Shown: one piece after another, positions 1 through 5,876 of the stretch
Layout of the letters: the number at the start of each line of letters is the position of its first letter
Position numbering within the stretch: the stretch's first letter is position 1
Source: an uncultured Planctomycetaceae bacterium
GTDB lineage: Bacteria; Planctomycetota; Planctomycetia; Pirellulales; Thermoguttaceae
Length of the DNA stretch: 6,678 nucleotides
Assembly (NCBI GenBank): GCA_947307005.1
Contig: CAMZHY010000213.1
Location: forward strand, 1-6,678
Reading direction: 5' to 3'
The notes under the pieces: model-generated
The model's database searches: none
What the model was told of the DNA's origin: nothing
What the model saw: the letters and a program-made list of their open reading frames with translations, nothing else
Position numbers and translations under genes: made by a program

Positions 1-1077
1 CAAAAACGTCCAAAGCCGCGTCCATATGGTCGATTCTTTATCGAATCCCGCTAGTTTTTCAGCGAGCAACGCAAAGAAATAAATTAATCCCCAAAGGAGA
101 AAAGTCCAATTCGCGCCGTGCCAAATTCCCGTCAGAAGCCAAACGATCAAAAGATTCAAAATCCATCGCGGTTTCGCGACGCGGTTCCCGCCAAGAGGAA
201 TATAAACGTAGTCGCGAAACCACGAAGTCAGCGAGATATGCCAGCGTTTCCAAAAATCGGAAACATTTCGAGCGACATACGGATAGTTGAAGTTTTCAGG
301 AAAATGGAAACCGAACATGCGACCGAGTCCAATCGCCATGTCGGAATATCCGGAAAAATCAAAGTAAATCTGGAGCGTATACGCTATCGCGCCAAACCAC
401 GAAAAGAGAATGGACGGCGAATCCGCAAAATCAAAGGCGTTTTCCGCGACAGGCGCAAGAAAGTCCGCCAGAAGGACTTTTTTCGCAAGTCCGTAGACGA
501 AAAGGCGTATTCCACCCGTTCCAAGACCAAAGAATCGGTCGTCGCGGTCCAAGATTTCTCCCTCGATCTGCCGATAACGAACGATCGGTCCCGCGATGAG
601 TTGCGGGAAGAGCGAAATATACAGCGCGACTTTCAGAGGATTCTTTTGCGCCGACGCTTGCCCATAGTAAACGTCAAACGCATAAGACATAAGCTGAAAC
701 GTAAAGAAAGAAATACCAATCGGAAGCGCGATTCTGACAATCAGCGCGTCGTTTCCCGTCAGCGCCGCCAGATTTTCAGAGAGAAACGACGCGTATTTGA
801 AAACGCCAAGAAGCAAGACGTCAAAAACGATTGTCGCGACAAGCCACGTTTTGCGCCGATTTTGGAAACGAACCATCAAAAGAACAAGAAGCCAGTTGAT
901 AAAAATCGACGCCAAAATAACCGTGACAAAAACTGGTTCGCCCCAGGCGTAGAAGCCGACGCTGAAAACTAAAAGGACGACGTTACGCCATGCCCTACTC
1001 CTAAGAAAGGGCAAGTAGTAGCAGATCAGTAATCCCGGTAGAAAGAGGAAAAGGAACGCTGCCGACGAAAATACCAT
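1..1077 (-). CDS. MBOAT-family (AlgI-like) membrane O-acyltransferase, C-terminus cut off by the window edge
   Basis: This is the first 359 codons of an integral inner-membrane acyltransferase of the MBOAT family. Members of the AlgI branch move acyl (usually acetyl) groups across the membrane onto exported polysaccharides, typically with a periplasmic SGNH/AlgJ-type partner. The sequence shows a hydrophobic start followed by a 'FYAWGEP' motif (residues 42-48), the 'PQLIAGPIVRY' motif (158-168), 'YFDFSGYSDMAIGLGRMFGF' (238-257), 'FWKRWHISLTSWFRDY' (275-290), 'IPLGGNR' (293-299) and 'GIWHGANW' (317-324). His320 is the expected catalytic histidine and His280 the second conserved one. Roughly nine or ten membrane segments are visible. 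AlgI-type proteins are about 470-520 aa, so about 110-160 residues lie beyond the left edge. The ATG is well supported: the N-terminus matches the usual family start and an in-frame TAA lies 28 bp upstream (1105-1107). No Shine-Dalgarno-like motif precedes it. The acceptor is unknown; DltB-like D-alanylation is less likely given the AlgI-type motifs. Confidence 0.93.
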   Translation of the reverse strand, partial: MVFSSAAFLFLFLPGLLICYYLPFLRSRAWRNVVLLVFSVGFYAWGEPVFVTVILASIFINWLLVLLMVRFQNRRKTWLVATIVFDVLLLGVFKYASFLSENLAALTGNDALIVRIALPIGISFFTFQLMSYAFDVYYGQASAQKNPLKVALYISLFPQLIAGPIVRYRQIEGEILDRDDRFFGLGTGGIRLFVYGLAKKVLLADFLAPVAENAFDFADSPSILFSWFGAIAYTLQIYFDFSGYSDMAIGLGRMFGFHFPENFNYPYVARNVSDFWKRWHISLTSWFRDYVYIPLGGNRVAKPRWILNLLIVWLLTGIWHGANWTFLLWGLIYFFALLAEKLAGFDKESTIWTRLWTFL

Positions 1078-1355
1078 GTTGACGACTTTTAAGCTACGCT
1101 TTTTTTAAACGATATGAATTCCAAGGCCGATCCGATTTAGAACGGCGGAAATCGCCAAAAAACGACAAAAGCGACGAACGACGCCAGCGCGACGCCAATC
1201 GTCGACGGGACGAGCGACGAACCTTTTTCGAGTAAAAGAGGCGCGTTTTACAACGAAAGGTCGACGATTAAGGCGCGAACGAAAGAAGCGCCAAAAAAGT
1301 ATTGCGATACTTTGGCAAGAGCGCCGGAAGCGATCGACTTTTGTTCGAAACCCCG
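1078..1355. other. Intergenic gap between dnaE and the acyltransferase gene
   Basis: These 278 bp separate two genes on the same strand. The dnaE-proximal part carries an intrinsic terminator at 1293-1315. Beside it (1272-1292) is a second small stem, GGCGC pairing with GCGCC around an 11-nt loop. I found no convincing sigma-70 promoter for the acyltransferase gene, although the terminator implies that it needs one. A short stretch read on the minus strand and ending at 1137 translates to a hydrophobic, membrane-like peptide, but it has no ATG, GTG or TTG start. Confidence 0.6.
1293..1315 (-). terminator. Rho-independent terminator of dnaE
   Basis: On the minus strand AAAGTAT pairs with ATACTTT around the 4-nt loop CGCA (plus-strand arms 1296-1302 and 1307-1313) and runs directly into a T-rich tract (plus-strand A run 1293-1298). 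It begins about 43 nt after the dnaE stop codon. The stem is AT-rich, so efficiency may be modest. Flanking GCC/GGC could extend it past a 3-nt bulge. Position, orientation and T tract all fit the end of the dnaE transcript. Confidence 0.7.
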
Positions 1356-4300
1356 TCAATTGTTCTTCCGCCGCCAAGCGCCCCGCCGCGATTCCTCTTG
1401 GGTCTGTCTAACGGGCGCGGGAATAAGCCTAAAGGAGCCTTTGCCGAACGCCTCCTCGATCCGGGCGCGCATCTCGAGGCAAGGGTTGAGTCTAAACTCC
1501 GGGCATTTGAAAATCGCGCGACCGCCGCCGCGCATATCGAGCCATATTTCAAGCGCGACGCCCTTCGCAAAACCGTCGTGACCGTTGCGGTATGTTTTGA
1601 TAACGTCATAGAGCGAACGGACTCCGACTTTTTCGGCGGTTTCCTCCGGAACGACGACGGCGACGCCCCGAGAAAGCTCCGTCGCGGCGGACTCGTAGGG
1701 AATGATTTTGTCGACAAAGAACGTCGTTTCGATTTGCTTCTCGCCGTTTTCATTCTCAATGTCGGACTCTCTCTTATCGACGCGCCCTTTCAGAAATAGA
1801 ATCGAGTCCGTCTTCAGTAAATGTCCGTACTCCTTATAGGCGTCCGCCCAGATCGCGCAGCGAATCGTCGATTCAAGGTCTTCGAGTTGGAAGAACGCAA
1901 AGGTGTTCGGTCGGTTGGGCTTCGCGTTCTTCGACGTCTTAACGACGACGTCGGAAATTTGCCCGCCAATCGTCGCGGCGGCGCGGTCTTGCATTTCTTC
2001 AACTTTGATCGTCGACGTCGCGAAGAGCGAAAGCGTTTCCGCATACTCTCCGAGAGGATGCGACGTCACGTAGAATCCAAGCGTCTCTTTCTCGTACGCG
2101 GCGCGTTCCTTTTCGCTCCACTCCTCGACGTCGGGAAGTCCGACGTCGGCGCTCGCCTCGTCGTTCCGCTCGTCTTCGATCATTCCAAAGAAACTCATCT
2201 GACCGCGCTCGCGATCGGTCGCCGCTCTCTGACCGCTCTTAAGCGCCTTGTCGATCACAAGCATAAGCTGCGACCTCTTGGCGCCGAAACAATCGAACGC
2301 GCCGCTTTTGATAAGCGATTCGACCATCGTCCTGTTCACAAGTCGCGAACTCACTCGCTGATAGAAATCGAAAATATTGCGGAAAGGACCTCCTTGAGCG
2401 CGCGCGCGTTCAATTTCCGCGACCGCGTCGGCGCCGCACGCTTTAATGGCGGAAAGACCAAAGTAAATCTTGCCGTCGACCACCTTATACCTGGCGTCGC
2501 AAAGATTGACGTCGGGACGAACGACCTCGATCCCCATGCGCTTGCAGTCGAAAACGTGCTCGACCGTCTTGTCGCGCTTGGTGAAGTTTCGACCCGAAAT
2601 GTCGCCGCAAAGGAGCGCCGCCATGAATTCCGCCGGATAGTGCGCCTTGAGATACGCCGTCGTATACGCGATGTTCGCGTACGCCGTCGAGTGCGACTTA
2701 TTAAAGCCGTAGCCCGCAAACTTTTTAATCAGTTCAAAAAGCTCTTGCGCCTTTTTTTCTTCGAGACCGTTTTCCTGAGCGCCTGCGAGGAAGTCCGAGT
2801 AGAACTTCGCGATCTTTTCTTCTTTCTTCTTGCTAATCGCCTTAATGCACGTGTAAGCGCTTGAAAGGGGAATCTTCCCAACTTTATTGAGAATGCGCAT
2901 GATCTGCTCTTGGTAGACCATGACCCCGTTCGTTTCTTTGAGAACCTCCTCGAGAGCCTCGTGCATGTACGTCGCCTGTTTGCGACCGTGTTTGACGTCC
3001 ACGTACTCGTCGACCATTCCTCCCTCGAGAGGTCCCGGTCGATAGAGCGCGAGAACCGCGATGAGGTCGCGAATGTTGTCGGGACGCATTTTAACGAGAA
3101 GGTTGCGAATCCCTTGGCTTTCAAGCTGGAAGACCCCTTTCGTTTCGCCGCGGCAGAGTAGCGCGTACGTCTCGGGGTCGCCTTGGGGAAGGTTGTAAGG
3201 GTCGATCTTCTCGCCCGTCGTCTGTTCGATGAGCGCGACGGAATCGGCGAGGATCGTCAGGTTGCGAAGGCCAAGAAAGTCCATCTTGAGGAGCCCCGCC
3301 TTTTCGACCTCGGCGCCCTGCCATTGCGTGACGATATCCGACTTATTGGCGAGCTTTTGAATCGGCACGAAATCGGTCAGGGCGCGCTGCGCGATGATAA
3401 CGCCGCACGCGTGCGTGCCGGGGCTTTTCGCAATTCCTTCGAGTTTGCGCGCGTAGTCGAACATCTCGCTCACGTCGCGGTTTTTCTCGCATTCTTTGAG
3501 CAGGTCGGGAGATTGTTCGAACGCCTTCTTGAGCGTCATCTTGGGCGCGTTGGGAATCATCTTGCAGATTCGGTTGACCTCGTTAAGAGGCATCGCGAGC
3601 GCGCGTCCGCAGTCGCGAACGGCAAGCTTCGCCGCCATCGTGCCGAAAACGCCAAGTTGCGCGACCTTATCCTCGCCGTAACGACGCTTCACGTATTCGA
3701 TAATCTCGCCGCGTCGGTTCTGCTCAAAGTCGATGTCGATATCGGGCGCCTCAAGTCGATTTTCATCGAGAAAACGCTCGAAGAGGAGGTCGAACTCGAG
3801 AGGGCAGACGTGAGAAAGATTCAACGCGTAACACACGAGCGCGCCGACGCCGGAACCTCGCGCCGTCCGGTGAACGCCGCGCTCTTCCGCTTCGCGGACG
3901 AAATCCCAAACGATCAGAAAGTAGTTCGCAAACCCCAGCTTGCCGATGACGCTCAACTCGCGATTGAGACGCGCCATGACCTCCTCGGAAAGCTCGCCGT
4001 TAATCATCCGTTTCGGATTGTTCGCATATCGACGTTTGAGTCCTTCCAGACAAAGTTTGCGAAGGTATTCGTCGGAAGAAAGTCCGTCGGGAGGCGTGAA
4101 AATCGGGAAAAACCGTTTCCCAAGTTCGAGATTCAGTTGACAGCGATCGGCGATCTCAAGGGAGCGCCATACGGCGTCGGGAGCTTCCGGAAACGTATCC
4201 AGCATCTCTTGACCGCTCTTGAGATAGAACTGGTCGGAATCCATGCGCATTCGATTGACGTCGGAGCGAAACTTCCCCGTGTTGATGCACAGCGCCAGAT

Positions 4301-5123
4301 CCTGCGCTTCAAAATCCTCGTGCATTACGTAATGGACGTCGTTCGTAACGACGGTCGGAATCCCCAACTCCTTTGCGAGTTCCAATTCTTTCTGATAAGG
4401 AATCTGCTGATCGTAGAGTCCGTGGTTCTGAAGCTCAATATAATAGCGGTCGCCGAAAACGCCGCGATACCAATTGATAACGGCGCGCGCCTTTTCGAGC
4501 GACTCCGCCCCCCCGCGCCCCTGTTTAAGCGTCCGCGCGACTTCGCCGGCAAGGCAGCCGCTTAGGCAAATGAGACCGTCGTTATACTTTTTGAGAAGCT
4601 CTTTGTCGATGCGCGGCTTGTAGTAAAACCCCTCGACGAAAGCGATCGAAGAAAGTTTCAGCAGATTGCGGTACCCCTGCTCGTTCATCGCCAGCAGCGT
4701 CAGGTGATGCATCAGCTTGTCGGTCTTCTCAAAACGCGAACCGGGAGCGACGTACGCTTCATAACCGATGATCGGCTTAATCCCGGCGGCGAGCGCTTTC
4801 TGGTAGAACTCGAGCGCCGCGTACATATTGCCGTGGTCGGTAATGGCAAGCGCGGGCATTTCAAGTTCTTTCGCGCGATCAATGAGAGTTTCCAGCTTGC
4901 CGACGCCGTCGAGGAGCGAGTAATGAGAATGCGTATGGAGATGGACGAAAGGAATCGCGCCCGAGTCCGTCGGACGGCGCGGCGTCGTCCGCGACGCCGG
5001 TTCCTCGTCGCCCGTTCCCGTTCCTTCCGTCGTCGCAACCGCCTCAAACTCGGAATCGTCGCCGTCTTCCTCTTCAAGTTCCTCGGTAAAACCGTCAAGT
5101 CCTTCCAGTTTTTCTTCGCTCAT
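1356..5123 (-). CDS. dnaE: DNA polymerase III alpha subunit (DnaE)
   Basis: Catalytic subunit of the replicative DNA polymerase; it extends DNA 5'-3' in the cytoplasmic replisome. Residues 1-57 are an acidic, low-complexity extension. The PHP domain starts at 'HLHTHSHYSLLDG' (61-73), with further likely metal ligands His97, Glu122, His140, Cys190, Asp262 and His264. The palm follows: 'TARGSGVGALV' (420-430), 'PDIDIDF' (460-466) with the catalytic aspartates, and 'LLKMDFLGLRNLT' (611-623) whose Asp615 is the third. Next are 'VYQEQ' (736-740) and 'GFNKSHSTAYA' (806-816) of the fingers, a helix-hairpin-helix region (about 885-950), a likely internal beta-clamp motif 'QMSFF' (975-979), an OB-fold (about 1050-1135) and a C-terminal domain (about 1160-1235). 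At 1255 aa it is longer than E. coli DnaE (1160), partly because of the N-terminal tail. The ATG is the first possible start: an in-frame TGA lies at 5139-5141 and the next Met is residue 89, inside PHP. It looks intact, and its architecture is DnaE rather than PolC. Confidence 0.98.
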   Translation of the reverse strand: MSEEKLEGLDGFTEELEEEDGDDSEFEAVATTEGTGTGDEEPASRTTPRRPTDSGAIPFVHLHTHSHYSLLDGVGKLETLIDRAKELEMPALAITDHGNMYAALEFYQKALAAGIKPIIGYEAYVAPGSRFEKTDKLMHHLTLLAMNEQGYRNLLKLSSIAFVEGFYYKPRIDKELLKKYNDGLICLSGCLAGEVARTLKQGRGGAESLEKARAVINWYRGVFGDRYYIELQNHGLYDQQIPYQKELELAKELGIPTVVTNDVHYVMHEDFEAQDLALCINTGKFRSDVNRMRMDSDQFYLKSGQEMLDTFPEAPDAVWRSLEIADRCQLNLELGKRFFPIFTPPDGLSSDEYLRKLCLEGLKRRYANNPKRMINGELSEEVMARLNRELSVIGKLGFANYFLIVWDFVREAEERGVHRTARGSGVGALVCYALNLSHVCPLEFDLLFERFLDENRLEAPDIDIDFEQNRRGEIIEYVKRRYGEDKVAQLGVFGTMAAKLAVRDCGRALAMPLNEVNRICKMIPNAPKMTLKKAFEQSPDLLKECEKNRDVSEMFDYARKLEGIAKSPGTHACGVIIAQRALTDFVPIQKLANKSDIVTQWQGAEVEKAGLLKMDFLGLRNLTILADSVALIEQTTGEKIDPYNLPQGDPETYALLCRGETKGVFQLESQGIRNLLVKMRPDNIRDLIAVLALYRPGPLEGGMVDEYVDVKHGRKQATYMHEALEEVLKETNGVMVYQEQIMRILNKVGKIPLSSAYTCIKAISKKKEEKIAKFYSDFLAGAQENGLEEKKAQELFELIKKFAGYGFNKSHSTAYANIAYTTAYLKAHYPAEFMAALLCGDISGRNFTKRDKTVEHVFDCKRMGIEVVRPDVNLCDARYKVVDGKIYFGLSAIKACGADAVAEIERARAQGGPFRNIFDFYQRVSSRLVNRTMVESLIKSGAFDCFGAKRSQLMLVIDKALKSGQRAATDRERGQMSFFGMIEDERNDEASADVGLPDVEEWSEKERAAYEKETLGFYVTSHPLGEYAETLSLFATSTIKVEEMQDRAAATIGGQISDVVVKTSKNAKPNRPNTFAFFQLEDLESTIRCAIWADAYKEYGHLLKTDSILFLKGRVDKRESDIENENGEKQIETTFFVDKIIPYESAATELSRGVAVVVPEETAEKVGVRSLYDVIKTYRNGHDGFAKGVALEIWLDMRGGGRAIFKCPEFRLNPCLEMRARIEEAFGKGSFRLIPAPVRQTQEESRRGAWRRKNN

Positions 5124-5126
5124 AAT

Positions 5127-5137
5127 TCCCCGCCTTC
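5127..5137 (-). promoter_or_regulatory. Probable ribosome binding site of dnaE
   Basis: On the minus strand the 11 nt GAAGGCGGGGA end three bases before the dnaE ATG. The AAGG core sits about 9 nt from the start, a reasonable though non-consensus Shine-Dalgarno. It supports the chosen start and so the reality of the acidic N-terminal extension. Confidence 0.5.
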
Positions 5138-5233
5138 GTCAATTTAGAGACCCCGCTCTTCCGATCATACGGTCGACGACCTCGCGACGCGCCGGTATCC
5201 CGCAGGGGGGCGACCCGTCGTGTCGACGGCGAT

Positions 5234-5261
5234 ATTCTAAGCGTTGCGCGGTCCATTTCAA
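5234..5261 (-). promoter_or_regulatory. Candidate sigma-70 promoter of dnaE
   Basis: Read on the minus strand, TTGAAA (plus-strand 5256-5261) and TAGAAT (5234-5239) are separated by 16 bp; each hexamer matches five of six consensus bases. Transcription would start near 5227, giving dnaE a leader of about 100 nt. An overlapping alternative, TTGACG with 17 bp to TGAAAT a little further upstream, fits less well. The assignment rests on consensus and position only. Confidence 0.45.
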
Positions 5262-5300
5262 GTCTTCTCGTAAAAAACGTCAATCCGACGCGCCTGCAAC

Positions 5301-5500
5301 CGCTTTTTCATGAAAGACTGTTAAAACAGGAATATCTTACTTGAGGAACTGAAATTTTTTTAAAATCTAGGAAAAGAGCTTGGAATTTTATTGCGTTCCG
5401 AAGGGACAAGATTAAAATTTCTAGAAGGAATGTTGGGCGAATTGTTTGCCGTCCTTGTGTGAAACAAGGTAAGATAACAAATTTGCAAAACGTTTTCAAG
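5301..5500. other. AT-rich intergenic island
   Basis: By hand count this segment is about 34% GC, clearly lower than the coding DNA on both sides. It contains several short palindromes: TTTCATGAAA at 5306-5315, CTGTT-AA-AACAG at 5318-5329, a CCTTGT/ACAAGG stem with a 5-nt loop at 5453-5469, and AAAACGTTTT at 5487-5496. These could be operator sites or chance products of AT-rich sequence. TAAAAT boxes (5361-5366, 5413-5418) resemble -10 elements but lack good -35 partners at proper spacing. No protein is supported. Confidence 0.45.
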
Positions 5501-5529
5501 GCAAGAAGCGTTCGACCGCGTCAAGGCGA

Positions 5530-5576
5530 GCCTTTCCCGAACGTAGCGATTTTTTGGTTCGTTACGGTTCAAAGGC
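5530..5576. repeat. Long imperfect inverted repeat (hairpin)
   Basis: The arms pair as GCCTTT (5530-5535) with AAAGGC (5571-5576), GAAC (5539-5542) with GTTC (5567-5570), and GTAGCG (5543-5548) with CGTTAC (5560-5565, one G-T wobble). That is 16 pairs interrupted by a 3-nt bulge (5536-5538) and a 1-nt bulge (5566), closing on an 11-nt loop rich in T. Only a short T run (5581-5584) follows on the plus strand, so it is at best a weak terminator. It could instead be the 3' part of a small RNA or a protein-binding site. Confidence 0.5.
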
Positions 5577-5617
5577 GACCTTTTAACGTTTGTTCACGCC
5601 ATCGTCGATAAGCCCGG

Positions 5618-5646
5618 TTGAAAGATCGCTTCTTTCCTGATATAAA
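5618..5646 (+). promoter_or_regulatory. Sigma-70-type promoter of the vWA gene
   Basis: TTGAAA (5618-5623) and TATAAA (5641-5646) are separated by exactly 17 bp, and each matches five of six consensus bases. This is the best promoter in the window and it points at the vWA gene. Expected transcription start is near 5652, giving a leader of about 225 nt before the ATG. The long leader contains no upstream ATG. Confidence 0.65.
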
Positions 5647-5662
5647 GGTGGATTATAAAGGT
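5641..5662 (+). repeat. Short direct repeat duplicating the -10 element
   Basis: The 9-mer TATAAAGGT occurs at 5641-5649 and again at 5654-5662, a 13-bp period. The first copy supplies the predicted -10 hexamer; the second starts about where transcription should begin. The second copy lacks a -35 match at 17 bp, so it may be a slippage duplication, a secondary -10 or part of a binding site. Confidence 0.6.
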
Positions 5663-5668
5663 TGGGCG

Positions 5669-5716
5669 CGATCCCTCGACGCGATCCTCTTGAGGATCGT
5701 CGAGCGACGCGGATCG
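5669..5716 (+). promoter_or_regulatory. Large hairpin in the 5' leader of the vWA gene
   Basis: CTCGAC (5675-5680) pairs with GTCGAG (5699-5704) and GATCCTC (5683-5689) with GAGGATC (5692-5698), with a 2-nt bulge (5681-5682) on the left. The outermost pair of the inner stem must open to give a 4-nt loop. A further outer stem, CGATCC (5669-5674) with GGATCG (5711-5716), closes over a 6-nt bulge. It starts within about 20 nt of the predicted RNA 5' end and has no following T run. That argues for a role in RNA stability or leader regulation rather than termination. It matches no riboswitch class I recognise. Confidence 0.45.
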
Positions 5717-5857
5717 GCGAACGGCGTCGCGCTTTGACGACGGCGATCGGCAAGCGACCAACGGAAGCGATAACGATAGAGCTTTCGCGCGATTGGCGCG
5801 AGTCCTGACGCGCGCGGTCGCGGTCGGCTTCCAATCCAATCGGCTCAATTGATTTCC

Positions 5858-5867
5858 GGAGTAGAGG
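5858..5867 (+). promoter_or_regulatory. Ribosome binding site of the vWA gene
   Basis: GGAG (5858-5861) and AGAGG (5863-5867) lie upstream of the ATG at 5877; AGAGG is 9 nt away. An in-frame TAG at 5862-5864 overlaps this site and rules out any start further upstream. Confidence 0.55.
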
Positions 5868-5876
5868 ATCATAAGA

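Larger units (their letters stand above)
5124..5876. other. Divergent intergenic region between dnaE and the vWA gene
   Basis: About 750 bp without a gene I can support. Moving right from dnaE it holds: a GC-rich dnaE leader (about 5124-5227) with a small CCGTCG/CGACGG stem at 5215-5229; a candidate dnaE promoter (5234-5261); an AT-rich island (about 5301-5500); a long imperfect hairpin (5530-5576); a strong sigma-70-like promoter facing the vWA gene (5618-5646); and a leader of about 220 nt with a large hairpin (5669-5716). Minus-strand open frames at 5308-5572 and 5583-5954 have no plausible protein character. I found no DnaA-box cluster, so an origin is not supported. Confidence 0.6.

Noticed and set aside
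118..972. 284-codon plus-strand open frame opposite the acyltransferase gene
   Set aside because: Extremely Lys/Arg-rich translation, while the opposite strand encodes clear MBOAT motifs.
1105..1377. 90-codon minus-strand open frame overlapping the end of dnaE
   Set aside because: Arg/Phe-rich translation with no domain character; it crosses the dnaE terminator. Its stop merely marks the in-frame TAA upstream of the acyltransferase start.
1821..2864. 347-codon plus-strand open frame opposite the dnaE C-terminal half
   Set aside because: Antisense shadow of the OB-fold and HhH coding region; Arg-rich with no family resemblance.
3183..4565. 460-codon plus-strand open frame opposite dnaE
   Set aside because: It is the antisense of well-conserved dnaE motifs; its translation is Arg/Val/Leu-rich without recognisable domains and arises from dnaE codon bias.
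5318..5329. CTGTT-AA-AACAG palindrome as a LexA (SOS) box
   Set aside because: Spacing between the CTGT and ACAG halves is 4 bp rather than the 8 bp of the proteobacterial box, and it is about 57 bp upstream of the predicted dnaE -35.
5308..5572. Two minus-strand open frames of 63 and 70 codons in the AT-rich intergenic segment
   Set aside because: No Shine-Dalgarno, no recognisable protein features, and they cover hairpins and AT-rich DNA.
5124..5876. Possible replication origin beside dnaE
   Set aside because: An AT-rich island is present, but no TTATCCACA-like DnaA-box cluster is visible and dnaE is not a usual oriC neighbour.
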